Assembly (NCBI RefSeq): GCF_010015585.1 | Contig: NW_022985097.1 | Location: 166,260-230,259 of the forward strand | Length of the DNA stretch: 64,000 bases | Direction of reading: 5' to 3' | Source of the DNA: Eremomyces bilateralis CBS 781.70 | Lineage: Eukaryota; Ascomycota; Dothideomycetes; Eremomycetales; Eremomycetaceae | In this document: one piece after another, positions 22,046 through 34,586 of the stretch | Layout: every line of letters starts with the position of its first letter | Position numbering within the stretch: the first letter of the stretch is position 1 | The notes under the pieces: model-generated | The model's input: only the letters and a program-made list of their open reading frames with translations | The model's database searches: none | What the model was told of the DNA's origin: nothing | Translations under genes and position numbers: made by a program

Positions 22046-23264
22046 TCACCTCTCAATCAACCTCATAACCTTGGTCACGAACGCCTCTAGATGGAAGATT
22101 TGTTTCTATTCGCCCGAATCAGTTAGAATCCACGCTCCACGCATCGCCAAAAGGAGAACTTACGCTTCCCATCTTCACCCGGTGCTCGTAGAACGCCGCC
22201 CACTTGATCACCTCGGGTCGCAGCTCTGGCGCCACCTTCGGAATCAGCCGGAAGGCGAGCGACTTGATGACTTGCGTCGCTGGGATGCAGTGCACAAGGA
22301 GGTCGTAGAGCTTCCCGCGCACCACCATGATCTGCTGGGGGGATCGTTCCGCGACGATGTCGGCTGCGATTTGCTCGATGAACGCTTCCCAGTCGGGGGG
22401 AGGGATCGGTGTGGTGTCGGTGACAGTCTCACTGCCGATCATGTTAGCACCTTGCCGGAAGCCGCAATCGAATGCAACACATATGGAACAATAGGAGAGA
22501 AATCCATACTTCTGTGCATACACCGCCTCAAACATCAACAGCGCTCTACGCAAATTCCTCCCACACTCCCCCGCAATCCGCTCATTCAGCCCTCCACTCT
22601 CCTTCCACCCCTCCTTCCTCCCCACCTCCTTCAACACCCCCACGACGTCCTCCCCCGTCGGTGCCGCCACCCTAACCAACAAACACCTCGACCGAATCGG
22701 CGCAATGATATTCGCCGTACTATTCGCAACCAGAATCATCCTCACGTTCCCCGAATATTTCTCCATCGTGCGCCGCAGCGCCGCCTGCGCCTCGCGACTC
22801 AGATATTCCGCCTCATTGACCACGACGACCTTGAACCGGTGGCGCGCGCTCAGGTCGACCGACTGCGTCTGCGCGACCTCCTTCAGAAGATCCTGTACGA
22901 TGACGCGGTCGTGGGGGCCGACGTCGGCTGGGGTTATTTCCAGGTGCTGGTTGGAGGAGGCAATGGTGAAGTCGAGCTTGCGGTTGGAGGAGGTGACGAA
23001 CTGGCGGGAGTCGATGCGGATCTTGCTGACCGAGGGGCCGTAGAGGGCGCGGAGGGTGCAGTTGATGCGGGTCTTTTTGCCGGCGCCAGAGGGGCCGTAG
23101 ATGAGGAGGTGGGGGAAGTCGGGGGATTGGGCCTGTCGGGGTTAGGATAGGCTGTGATGGGATAGGGAGAGATATACCAGTGCTTCTAGCCGTTTGGTGA
23201 GGTCATAGTGGTAGGTGAGCTGTGTAAGGTCTTTAGGACGGTGTTTGTCGACTAGGAGGGACAT
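22046..23264 (-). CDS. rfc5: Replication factor C small subunit Rfc5 (human RFC3 type)
   Basis: AAA+ clamp-loader subunit that helps load PCNA. Exons 23264-23178, 23132-22510, 22431-22164 and 22105-22046 give 345 aa. Start MSLLVDKHRPKDLTQLTYH is typical. Walker A is the RFC3-type GPSGAGKKTR. RFC boxes include NEAEYLSREAQAALRRTMEK and ANSTANIIAPIRSRC (the SRC arginine finger). The C-terminus is IFHLEAFVTKVMRLIER. The 78-nt intron 22509-22432 is stop-free and 3n, so retention would insert 26 residues; splicing to YAQNETVTDTTPIPPPDWE matches the family. The promoter contains an MBF/E2F-like palindrome. Confidence 0.95.
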
Positions 23265-24946
23265 TGTGTGGTATCTGGATGGTTTAACTCGGGGGTATAT
23301 ATCTTTGTTAAGAAAAATTAAATGGGCCTTCTGGTGTGGAGTGTGGTGTTCAATATGTCAAATTGTCAAATTGTCAATATCAGATTTTAGAGATGGAGTC
23401 TTGAGAAGACGCGATGAGGCGCGTCGCGCCAAAATGTGATCAGCCACGCGACACCCCTGTCGCAATTCCGCTTCAACCTCATCGCCAGTTTCGAGATTTC
23501 GAACTCTCAAGTCTCGAATTTCGAGTTTCCTCTGCCCCAAATCAGCCGTCTTCATCTACATTCTTTATATCTATCTATTATTCTAGTTTCTTTTGGTTCA
23601 TCGCTGACACCCTCCATCATGACATCTTCCTCTCCAGCATCCCCTACCCGTATTGTACATTGCCATTCTCTCGCAAGATCATGCCTTTGAGAACAGGAGG
23701 TGAGAACATATATAAATTGGAGGGACCCCTCTGGAAATATCTGAATTCATTAGAAACAACCCAGATTCTACTCACAATAGCATATGGGTCTCGAAACACA
23801 TCCTCTGATTCCCATCGGCATTCTTGTCATAGCTGCGCTTAGTTTCAATCGATACAACTCCGACTTCCTAGCCCTGCTGAAACTAGAATTTGGATCTTTT
23901 CGTCTAATCTTATTCGGCTTCAGGATGGTTCTCATTCACCGGCAAAAGACACTGAGTACCGCGTAGATGGGGTGGGAAGCATCATCCGGACCTTTGTCGG
24001 GCTCCCTGGCTGCAGGCACTGGCTGCCAGAGAAATCGTGCCGCTCATTTCATCCCTAGCTATTATTGTAGCGAGCCAGCACGGTAATGCCTCGCAGGGCC
24101 TTTCTAAGATGCCAAGTCTTGGTTTCAATTGGAGGTGCTGCAAAGACGTTCTACTAGAATTGCTTGTGAATTTGGAAGTAGCGGAATACTTTTGCCCAGT
24201 CTACGCTCTCTCACATCAGTCCGAAGGCAGCCGCCCCTGTAGCCGCTCTGTTCACCACTCTTGCAACAGTTGCATGATTGAGACCAAGTATCTTCAACCA
24301 ATCGACTTGGTTCAGTATGCGGTTTACAACTTCCAGACGTTGTTCCGTAGGGTCTGACCACCACACCATAGCATAGTAGGAGCAAGGTGAGGTAGGAGTA
24401 CATAGAGTATGACAACCTGAAGTCACCAATCCAGAATTGGATTTAACCAGTTTTCAAACTTGAGATTTCCCATGAGTGAACTTGCCAGATGCAGTGATTG
24501 AACAATAGAGCAACCATTCCATCCTCCACTCTCTGGATAAACCCCGAGACGCACGCGTTGATATTGCTAACCATGGCTGTAGGGACTGATATCCCTCCTC
24601 ACAAACTGGAGCTTGAATATGAAAAGGTCGCCATACACAACTAATCAGTGTATAAGGTAACTACCTCATCCAATTATTCGACATGTTGAGCTATAAAAAA
24701 ATGAGCTTCCAAGTGCGGATCTCCCATTATTTCGAAAGTGACATGCGGTCATTCCCTTGCCTATCCCTCCTATCATACAGTCATTAATATTCTTCGCCAA
24801 TACCGATATCGGTATGCGAGTAAATCCTTTCCAATCATTCGACGCCAACACCACCAATCGCCAACCGAGCCCCATTTCCATCAGAGTAAATTGGCCTGGA
24901 GATCAGACCCAAAGCACTCTCGGCCATTCCCAGCAACTGCGTCAAG
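23265..24946. other. Intergenic region, no convincing gene
   Basis: rfc5 promoter on the left (with the short repeat GTCAAATT near 23357), then about 1.2 kb where several short frames (23684-24357) show no domain, signal peptide or splice logic. Confidence 0.45.
23418..23430. promoter_or_regulatory. MBF/E2F-like palindrome upstream of rfc5
   Basis: GGCGCGTCGCGCC is a perfect palindrome around one central base, 154 bp before the rfc5 start. Its edge reads TTTTGGCGCG on the minus strand (E2F-like) and it includes ACGCG (MCB core). A second GACGCG lies at 23408-23413. DNA-replication genes are often under such S-phase sites. The role is inferred. Confidence 0.45.
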
Positions 24947-25621
24947 CTACAGCTCTTCCACTATACCTGTCTTGATTCTTCCATCGCTGCCTCCGTCCCT
25001 ATACACACTGACCAGCCCTTCATCCGCATTCCCACTCTCCCGCAAGAAACTCGGCCTCCCTGATCTTGAACTCCCCGGCATCGACCCAGTCCCTTCCGGC
25101 GTCCATCCCCCAAACCCCGATCCCGCTATTGCATCTCCTCCCATGCTCCCCTGGGTGCCCAAGCTAGCCATGCCGTTCCCAACCGCACTTCCAACACCAT
25201 TCGTACTCCCCGAACCCGAACTCGGCGACGGCGGCAAGTTCGCACCGCCACCAACCGTCACCCACCCTTTCGGCGTCACCACAACTTGCACGCTCGGTTT
25301 ATCACACACTGTTCCATCCGTCGTGCACCCCTTGAACCCGTTCGCGCAGGTATGCCAGTGGCCGATCTCGACGCCGGTGGGCACGGTGCCGATGTTGCTG
25401 GCGCAGTCGTTGGAGAAGCGGAGGGCGGTGGTCGCGCAGATGGAGAAGGAGGAGGATGGGGGGAGACACCCGGCGAAGCCGGAGGGGCAGACGGTGGCGC
25501 GGTAGTAGTGCGTGCGAGGGGGGCAGAGAGGGGTGAGATCGAGGGGCGGGGATTGGGGAAGGGGAGAGGTGGAGGCGAGGGGGAGGGAGGTGATGAGGAG
25601 TTGGAGAAGAGGGACGCGCAT
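24947..25621 (-). CDS. Cys-rich secreted protein (224 aa)
   Basis: Single exon. The signal peptide MRVPLLQLLITSLPLASTS is followed by a Cys-rich domain to about residue 115 (VCPSGFAGCLPPSS, SICATTALRFSNDCASN, HTCANGFKGCTTDGTVC) and a Gly/Ser-rich tail. The arrangement (a CxxGFxGC motif twice) resembles small repeated fungal surface domains. It may be cell-wall-associated, but I do not recognise a named family. The C-terminal 40 residues are weak, and an unseen 3' intron might replace them. The start is the first Met before the signal peptide. Confidence 0.65.
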   Translation of the reverse strand: MRVPLLQLLITSLPLASTSPLPQSPPLDLTPLCPPRTHYYRATVCPSGFAGCLPPSSSFSICATTALRFSNDCASNIGTVPTGVEIGHWHTCANGFKGCTTDGTVCDKPSVQVVVTPKGWVTVGGGANLPPSPSSGSGSTNGVGSAVGNGMASLGTQGSMGGDAIAGSGFGGWTPEGTGSMPGSSRSGRPSFLRESGNADEGLVSVYRDGGSDGRIKTGIVEEL

Positions 25622-26592
25622 TGTAGATTGAAATTGAATTGCAAGAGTTTCTCTGGGAAATGACTGATTTGGGAGAATTCGCGATAGATACGACTTTGCG
25701 GACTAGCTTCGAAGGACTTCGGATGTTGAATCGTGTTGGATGATGACTCTGTTGGGTTGAATCGGGTGCTGAATAGACATATTTGAAGGCATTAATATCG
25801 CTATAGAACTGATTACGAAGGGACGCTGATGCACAGAATGTTCATGAAGAAGATAAAGAGAGAAAGAAGGGCCAAGGGAACTTGGACATTTGAGGATCTC
25901 AGACACTAACAACGGTCTCATCGGTGATCGGCAGCATCGCGCGCTCGTATTCATATCCGTTGTCTCCTGGTTAGCGTGCATGGGACGGGGCATAACCGCA
26001 TAAGGGGCCATTTATGCAAGGTCCAGTGCTAAACTTAGTGCATTCACTGGGACGCTGAGTAAAAGTTTGTCCAAACGGCATACGCATCCTACGGGGGACA
26101 ACAGAGAACCTGCATGAAATTTAAAAACAGGGATATGGACTGGTTCAGGTTTTGAAGGTCTAGATGCTTGGCTTATAATCTATGGAGGTGGAGCCGCAAG
26201 TCGCTGTAAAAGGTGGAATTTGAGGACTGCGAATGTGCGAATGTGGTGTTTACCCCGGAATGTGGAAGATCGGCAATTGCAGGGGTCAGTTGGTGGTGAT
26301 TGGCAATCTCACGATGAAAATAGCAGTATTCAGTGAACAATATCAGTGAATAATAATAACAGGATTTGACTGCCAACAATGGGTTTGGACTCATCAGCTC
26401 AAGCATTCAGGAGTCAGGCAATCTTAGCGTACCACGTTTTGCAGCCTACTGGCCAATTCCTTCCTGGATATTGCTTTGATTCACATTTATCGTTAAAAAT
26501 CCCAATTTAAGACAACCCATTGCATGCTCTGCCATATTATGGGCGACGAGAAGCAAGACCAAACTATCATATTGATTTCATAATACTCAAAC
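25622..26592. other. Intergenic region
   Basis: No gene seen. 5' flank of the Cys-rich gene and 3' flank of the acyltransferase. Confidence 0.45.
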
Positions 26593-28225
26593 TCAAAGAA
26601 GTTTCGCTTGGCCGCCGTACTTTGCCTGCCATGCGCTGAAATAAAGGATGGCAGCAAGCGGCTGCCCGATCAAACAGAACGATATCCAAAAGATCACGTT
26701 TCCTGCCACCTTGGGGGCCCGACCTTCCATCTTCTGCAGAGGGTCGGTGAGGAGGATCAGCGGAATCTGCCCCATCATTCCAAAGAACGCCACTCCTGTA
26801 GGATTGTCTATTAGTAAACAAGCTCCAACTTCAAGGCGAGAAAGGTCTGCTGGACTTACCGATGATGTTGTGCGTTGGAATCCCCACCAGTAGCTCATGT
26901 AAAATCCCTGAAAAGATAAACACCAGCAACTGGGCGACGGACGGTGGTACTCCCCGCCCCACCAAAGGCGAGTAGATATGTCTCTTCATGAATTGATACA
27001 CTGGCTTATTCCAACTCGTCCAATACGTACGGATACTCGTCACATTCCACCAATCCGAGTAGAACTCCCGATCCCCAAACCGCATCACCTCCGCCAGCGC
27101 GTTTAGCGCCGACTGAAACCCTGCGTAGAACCCCGCGAGCCAGCAGAACAGCGAGATGGTCGACAGCTTCATGACCCGCTCGAAGATCGAGATGATGTCG
27201 AGCGTGAACACTTTCTCCAGTGAGTTCTTGAGCAGCGGCGCCGCGTACTGCGCGGACGCGAACCAGATCACGATGACCAGCCCGAGTGCCTCGGCGACCC
27301 GCTTCGCGACGAAGAGCCAGCGGATGTGCGTCGTGCGGGGATACACGGGCTGGTATACGAGGGTGGGCGCCCACCAGAAATATGTCAGGTTCTGCAGCGT
27401 GATATTATTCGGATAGGTGGAGTCGCGGTAGAGCTCAGGGATGGAGTCTGGCGGGGCGGTAGTGAGCATGGCGTGGCGGAGGTCGCGGTTGGTGAAGGCG
27501 TAGGAACAGGCCTTCAGCCAGACGATGATGGCATGCAGTTCGCAGAGCATGCCGATACCCGGGGAGTGGATGCGGTAGTAGACGATGGTGGATGTGACGA
27601 CGAGGTTCAGGGTTGCGTTGATCCCGTGTGCCCAGGCGATATAGTACCAGGTCCATCGGAAGCGGCGACGGATTTGTTCCGCTTGTTTGGTTCCCCCATT
27701 GCCGTTTGATTTTCGCTTGAGAACCCCAAGCGCGTTCTGCGCTGCGACCAGCTCGATTAGGAGGGCGATGAACAGGTGGATTGGGACGGAGAGCCAGAGG
27801 ATGAGGCCATAGGAGATGTCTTGCCGCCGGTATTCGCTGCAGGTTAAACAAACGAGGACGCCGTACTTCCGGAAGTTTTCGAGGATAAGACGGAGATTGG
27901 AGACAACTGTCATCGGATTCCATGTTAACACAAGGCCCTGTTATTCAAGGTTTGTTAGATACGTACTGAGCATTAGAACCATCAGGTTCCGGAACCCGAA
28001 AAAGTTCGGCGGGTTCTCCGCGCCCGGGCTTAAGCACGAGGTCCTACTCGACGCATGAACCGGGAAGACATGCTTATATCGTTGGGTCCTTCGATTAATG
28101 GACTTCTTCCCAGCTTCATTTACTGTTCCATTGGGACTTTTTGCTCGTCGGTGGATGATGTTGCTCCCTGAGGCCGAGTCCATGTCTGTGGAATACGCCG
28201 TGCTCGTTCCCGTGACGGTAGCCAT
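26593..28225 (-). CDS. Diacylglycerol/sterol O-acyltransferase, MBOAT family (DGAT1/ARE type)
   Basis: ER membrane enzyme that makes triacylglycerol (or sterol ester) from acyl-CoA. Exons 28225-27967, 27906-26860 and 26795-26593 give 502 aa. The first splice yields LMVLMLIVSNLRLILENFRKYG, the family TM1 region. DGAT1 landmarks: FYSDWWNVTSIRTYWTSWNKP (the FYxDWWN motif) and the catalytic His in FIFSGILHELLVGIP, followed by the GMMGQIPL segment. Several hydrophobic segments fit MBOAT topology, and the N-terminal 60 residues are polar. FYxDWWN plus the overall pattern favours DGAT1, but ARE2-like sterol acyltransferase is not excluded. It shares strand with the next two genes. Confidence 0.88.
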
Positions 28226-28908
28226 GGCGGCTCAGGATGGATTGTGATACACGGAAATATCTTGTGTCATTGAGACACGGAATAGATAGGAGGGACGGAG
28301 AGGAATATAGTCGTAGATCTCTGCATTTGCCGTCAGCGATCGCTCGTTGAATTCCATTCCCTCATGAGAGTCTAGATGGGGAAGCTCATCGGTGACGTAC
28401 CTCTAGTGCATTCGCGAACGCGTCAACTATTCGGTGGAAGAAGGGGTAGAAGTCTCGGAATATGACAATCGTTCATGCTCGCGAGTAACACTACCGCGAA
28501 TATATCTAAATGATATGCCAAATATTGGGGAGGGACTTATCGGAAGAGAATCTCAGGTGGGGATATCCTGAGGGGCGACGAGTTTGTTGAGAACCTCGCC
28601 CCGCAGCTATCCTGGGTGGTTGCTAGGGACTCCTGCGGATTGTAGATACTACCTAATTAATACAATCATTGGCTCGGTGGTTGGGATGACAAAATGTTGA
28701 TGGGATACTGAATGGAATATTGGATAAAGTACTGCCTAATTCAGACATAGTAATAACATTTCTCTCTCGATCTAAATGGAACCGTACCCGCCCATGTTGC
28801 TAAATGCTGCAAGACTCCCTCAACTAGGTATTAGAACCCCTCTATTTTGTCACCGGCAAGACGTACTACTTCTCTTTGGTTCGCATCAACGCTCTTCAAC
28901 CACCATCA
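28226..28908. other. Intergenic, acyltransferase promoter side
   Basis: No gene seen. Promoter of the acyltransferase and 3' flank of the monooxygenase. Confidence 0.45.
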
Positions 28909-30743
28909 TTACCTTATCCGGATCTGAGGCAACTTGACATTCCGAAGGTCGCCACGAGTAAGAACACCAGCGGCAACGGCGATGACGCCGAGAACTCCCG
29001 CAGCAAGCTGCAAATTGCTGACCTGGGTCTCCTCCACCACTCTCCCCAGCTTGGTCTGACCCTTTCTTCGCACCTCGTCGGAAGCGGTGCCTTCAAGGAT
29101 GTAATCCTGCCAGTTCACACTGCTCAGGAACTTCTGATACTGAACCACCGTCAGACCCCAATTGTTGGTGATCTTCCCGTCCTCGTTCTTATACCAGCTC
29201 GTGCATCGCTCATCGGCGAAGGACGTCTTGGCTAGGATCTCTTGCAGCCAGTCGTTGTATTTAGCGACGACGGTTGGATTCGGCCGGATCGAGAGAGATT
29301 TGCCCTCGCGCTTGGATTTTAATACCTCGCCGATCAGGGCGTTGATATATCGGCTTTGCGCCTCGATCATCAGGATGATGCTGTTGTGTCCGAGGTTACT
29401 GTTCGGCCCGTAAAGCATGCCGAAGTTGGGGAGGTCTTCTACGGTCACGCTGTAGTATGCCTGCGCGCCTGACCTCCAGATATCGGAGATATCACGGTCA
29501 TGGATGCCCTTGACCTTGATGGGATACATAAACTCCACCGTCCGGAACCCTGTCGCATGCACAATGAGGTCGAACTCCTCGAGGACGTCGCCTTCCACTT
29601 CGATTCCAGTCTCGGTAATTTTCTGGATCTTTCGCGTTTCCACCGACACGTTCGGTCGCGCAAGGGCCGGATATAAATCATCCGAGATGATGACCCGCTT
29701 GCATCCAGGCGGGTAGTTTGGCGTCAACGTCTCCCGCATCTCCTTGTCATCCGGGAAAGTCTGCTGCAAGAGATCGAAGCTCTGGTCTCGGAGGAGGTTG
29801 GCGAAGTCGGAGTCGCCGTTGGTGACGGCATCGTAAAATGACTCGCGGAAATCCATCATGTTGGCGCGTACTCTTGATTGCACAAACGGGACATATTTGA
29901 AGATTGCGCGCCGCGTCGCTGAGACGGGCCCGTCGAGGCGCGGGATCACCCAGTTCGCTTGTCGCTGGTACATGGTGACATGCGATGCGACCTTGACAAT
30001 TTCGGGTATGATTTGAGCAGCAGTGGCGCCTATAGCCGTGTCAGATGACGGTCAATAATGGATCTCGTTCAGCATACCATTGCCGATGACGGCTATTCTC
30101 TTCCCCTCCAATGGGTAGCTCCAGTCCCAACGGGCCGAGTGCATCGACTTTCCCTTGAAGTCATCCAGCCCTTCAATGTCAGGATAGCGTGGGACGTTCA
30201 ATTGGCCGACACCAGAAACCAGGAAATTAGATGTGATGGTATACCCATCTGAGAACTCGCGATCCTTGTCTCCTGACACGTTGACTCTAGTCTTCCAGTT
30301 CTTCTTATCATCGTCCCATTCTGCTTGTTCGACGCTGGTGTTGAAGCGGATATGTTGGAATAGGCCGTACTCGTTTGCGACCCTGTGGAGATAATCCAGA
30401 ATCTCTTCTTGGCCGGGATACAGCCTGGACCAATCTGAATTCTGCGCAAAGCTGTACGAGTAGAGTAGGCTCGTTACTATCTCGAATCAGCACAGAGCAA
30501 TGGTAGGTGAGAGTCAACATTCTTACCGTCGCAGCAGCAACCTGGATACTTGTTATCGTGCCAGGTCCCACCAACCCCCGAGCTTTTCTCCACAATGATG
30601 AAGTTCCGACAGTTGTGTTGTTTGATAAGATCAATGGCTGTGCACATGCCAGAGATGCCGGCGCCAACAATGACCACCGCTGCTTGGGTGTAGTCCTTGT
30701 TGGTGACAGGCACCTGCGGCCACGGCTTGTCGTGATGTGACAT
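28909..30743 (-). CDS. Flavin monooxygenase, Baeyer-Villiger type
   Basis: FAD/NADPH enzyme that inserts oxygen into ketones or hydroxylates. Exons 30743-30527, 30476-30078 and 30029-28909 give 578 aa. The FAD Rossmann motif is VVIVGAGISGMCTAIDL. The BVMO fingerprint appears as FKGKSMHSARWDW. The NADPH site is IAVIGNGATAAQI, and the ATG-motif is DLIVHATGF. The splice CCCDVTSLLYSYSF restores the usual YPGxxxDVxSxLYS region. A C-terminal hydrophobic stretch (LAAGVLGVIAVAAGVL) suggests membrane attachment. The substrate is unknown. It sits between an acyltransferase and a DUF3445 gene on the same strand. Confidence 0.9.
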
Positions 30744-31767
30744 TGCGACGCTGGGTGAGAAGGAAGTATTGATACAAGGGCACTGGAGAACAATGCAGTA
30801 ACAAGCAGCTTAAACAATGGCAGAAAGGGGATATATAGGAAGACGAGTGGTACTGTATAACACGAAGGACGACACTTAGGGGAAAGGGAAAGACTCAAAC
30901 CACGGAAGAAGAATAAATATTATTCCTAGAGAGCATTGGCTACCCTTATCCATAGTATATCATGACGCAGCATAGTCGATTCGACCATTTGCGCGGCAAT
31001 TCCTAGACCATCATTACCGCTCACTACGCTTCGGATCCAGAGCGTGTCGATCGTAAAGACCTCGGGCACCAAATGCGGAGAGGATACCCCTCCCGAGCCA
31101 CATTTGCAGGCCGGCCATCGTGGAACTGTTCTTCCGCAGCTGGCGATCGCCCTTTGGACCGGGATTGATCGTATGACTATCGACACCACGATAGGATTTC
31201 CGGAGTTTGTCCGGTGAGATTGGCGGATGCGTAATTGTATATCAACGTTGCGTAAAGCTGACAACCAGACACTCTCCACAACTATCGTTCCTCGCCCGCT
31301 GACATGGAGCAGAAGTTGGGGAAACCCCACCCTGACGGAACGCCGTGTAGGGGTATGGGCTATGCGGCTCTGCCCATTGCTACTGTATCTGCTAGGTTCG
31401 GTATATTTGTAAATAGGTAGCACCGAGCACTCCAGTCTTCTATTTATGTCAAGCCTGAGGAACTTTGTATTCTCTCCTAGTAAGGAGTTCGTCCGGGTAT
31501 AAATAATATTTCCGTGCCTTACCATACCTTAATGTCCCTCTGCTGATTGATTCAACCCGGCATCCCCAACGATTAGTCCACCGGCACGGTGCTTAAGAAT
31601 CATGGAACCATCACTCCATCAGAGTAACGGCATTCTCAACCTATTCATGGAATACATTAAAATAGGAAGGCGTCACCAATCCTGCTAGCTAACTACCGAA
31701 CACAGACTTTGTCCATCCACTCCATAAGTTATGCTTTCAAATCAACCACAGACTGTACAGCTGAACC
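30744..31767. other. Intergenic, monooxygenase promoter side
   Basis: No gene seen. A minus-strand frame at 30926-31525 has no domain. Confidence 0.45.
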
Positions 31768-33351
31768 TCAGTAGCCCTGCTGACGATGCCACTTCTCCTC
31801 CCAGTCCGGGAAATACGGCGCCTCATCTAACGTATTCGGCGTCCAATCCGGCGGGATCATTTCTTTCTCGATCTGTTCCTTCTCATACTTTTCCAGCGCA
31901 GGAATCACCACATGCTCCGTGTGCCACGTGCTCTTGTACTCCATGAGGCTGGGCTTACCCTCCCGCAAGACTTTCAGGACCAAACTCGGGATATATGCCT
32001 CGTCGCGAAATTCCGAGACGGGCGTGAAGAGAGCTTTGAAGTTGAAGATGATGGCACCCGATAGCGGCAGGCGCCGTAAAGTCTGCCAGTCCACGCGGAG
32101 GTTGCAGCGGTCGATGTTGAGCTCGGGACTTTGCGAATCGCGGTACTTCTCGTGGGGATCGCCGGGTGGCATATAGAGCGGTTCGTCGACCTCGAGGCCC
32201 CAGGAGCTGCGCTGGATGGACTTGTTGGATGGTTTCTTTGCGAAGTATCTTCGTATTTATGTCAGCGGCAAGTACTAACGCAACGATGGAACACCTACCT
32301 GTCCATTGAGAATTGCATCTTCTCCTTGTAGTCTGGAATAGGACCGTGGATCTCATCTAGCTTCATGCCCATCTTCGTCCCCAGGTTCCATCCAAGGGCG
32401 CTGCAGATGACGCCCGCTCGAAGGTGGTAGATGCCAGTCTCCGGGTTGCGAAGCATAATCGCAAAATCTTCTGGTATGTTGTTCATGATGACTTCTAAGG
32501 GATCAATCTTCCGGAGGTCCGATGTTGTGTTTAGTATGGCGTTATGCAGGGTCATTGTAGCCTTGTCCAGTCGGAAGTACTGCGGATACCGCGCGCAGAG
32601 GAATTGGACGACCATCTCCATCAGCTCTCGGCATGCAAGTTCAGAACCAGGGAGCGAGTCCAGCACGCATTTCCCGACCTTTTCATATATTCCTTGCCGT
32701 TGCTGGACTCGATCAGCGTATCCCTTCGCAAGTTCAAGCCACCAGTCGGATTCCATCTTTGTCAATGCTAGAGCACAGGTCAACATACATCTCACAACCA
32801 TGTCCCAGGTTCTTACACATGGTCTGGTGGTAACTCCATCTGAATGGCCGATATGGCCGTGACATAGCTGTGTCAATATCAAATTCATGATAGGGCTGTG
32901 GAAGAGGAACTCCGCTTAGCGCAGCGTAGTCAGGAAAGCCACCCAGCGCCTCGATTTCCTCTTTAGAGAACTCCATGCACGTATAGTGGTTGGGACTCCA
33001 CTGTGAGAAAGGGAGGTCCATGGGAGCCAAGGACGTTCGTGAGCCAGGACAAGTCGAGATAAACTCCACCAGAGTCCGATCTTTCAACAATGGGCAGTCG
33101 GGGCCCAGGTCGCTCACGGCGCACCTTCGAGACGGCGGGAAAGTATCTGCATACTCCGAGAGTCCCAAAGAACGACCTTCCTTCGTAGAAGGTGACAGCG
33201 ATCGTGGAGGGGTCTTGGACTGTGATGACCGTCGGCGGCGAAAGCGGACTCGGTCTAATACTACGGCTCTGCTTGTCTTGTTGGTCGCCAATATAAATCC
33301 AGAGCCGAGAAAGAACAGTGCAACGAGAGCAGCATAAAGAAGCTCCGCCAT
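31768..33351 (-). CDS. DUF3445 (HRQ family, putative haem-dependent) protein
   Basis: Exons 33351-32817, 32767-32299 and 32248-31768 give 494 aa. The start is an N-terminal membrane anchor (LLYAALVALFFLGSGFILA). The DUF3445 core runs from MSRPYRPFRWSYHQTMSLTK through DWWLELAKGYADR, IPEDFAIMLRNPETGIYHL and GVICSALGWNLGTKMG. Family members bind haem and some act as oxidative N-demethylases (known for bacterial relatives); the substrate here is unknown. Being anchored and next to a flavin monooxygenase suggests an ER oxidative role (inference). Confidence 0.85.
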
Positions 33352-34586
33352 AATGAAATCCGGCGGTGTAGCACCAAAACTTAGACTTTGCAGGGTAGGT
33401 CAGAGGATGATGAAGTACAACAAGAGCCAATTGCAATGGATATCCGCATTAGAGATTTAGAGTCATATATAGCTAACTGGAATCCGGCTCGAGGCATCTT
33501 TTGAAACATTAATGTGCATTCTGACTCGCTATAGATATCCCTAAACATCAACTGAATGCCAGAGTGGAGACCTTGGGGCTCAGTTGCTTCTTCTGGTCAC
33601 CCAAAGCCAGCAGGAGTTCATTGGGCCCAATTCCCCGTAAGCGCCTAGTCCGTCACGCGCGATCTGGGGTAAGCGCCGCTATCGTCCGTGGATAAGGGAT
33701 GCTTGGAACTTAATCCAGACAGCACGAGGACACAAACTCTAATCGTGCAATCGGTAGCTGAAATAAGAGGACGAAAAAAGGGATTCGACTCTCGAGGTTG
33801 CATAGGTATTCGATGAAAACAGGAAAAACACGAGAACAGAATCGAACATGGTGTTCAACCTCATACTATTTGGAGGGATCGTCGAGGAGGGTAATGGCGG
33901 ATTGGCTATCGGCCACCTCGATGTGCTACTATTGCTGCAGGTTTGCACGGTTCGAATGCTAGGCATGTCTCTCGCCATATCTGCAAGCCATGCAGCATGG
34001 AGCGGAGGTCAATATGGATCTGGATTGGGTTTAGCTGCTTTGCCATTTCTCTCCCAAATCGGCAGTAAAGTCCAGTCGCAGTGGGCGCGATAATTTTGGG
34101 TACAGCGCGATATGGATCTCCGTGAGTTGCTTGGAGGAAATCTCGCCGCCAAGATTCATTAACGCCTCGAGATGCTTGATTCCGATGATCGATCATATCA
34201 GGCGCGGGGAATGTCGGTAATCTTGATCAGCTCATGATCGAATTAGTTGCATGAGAGTGGAACTTGGAAGGTTGCTGTGGATGGTGGTTGAAGATAAGAG
34301 CCATGCACGTGATGCGGCTGATATCTACAATGAACGCCACGATCGTACTGCGGGTTGATGTCCACCTCAGCATCACATCTTGAAATTTTCTATTGTTCGG
34401 AAATGAAAGAGGATTGAGACTCCAATCTCTGACCAGCTCACGGGCCCGATATGTCTACATGTCCGTGTGACGTAGTGTATGATCGAAATGATGAAGCCAC
34501 AAACAAACATGACGGTGGACTAGTTGAACGTCTCTCGTGTGACATCCTTGCTTCCCGGCCAGCTGGTCCAGAGCAAAATAAAGATC
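33352..34586. other. Intergenic region
   Basis: No gene seen; several short frames without domains. Confidence 0.4.
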
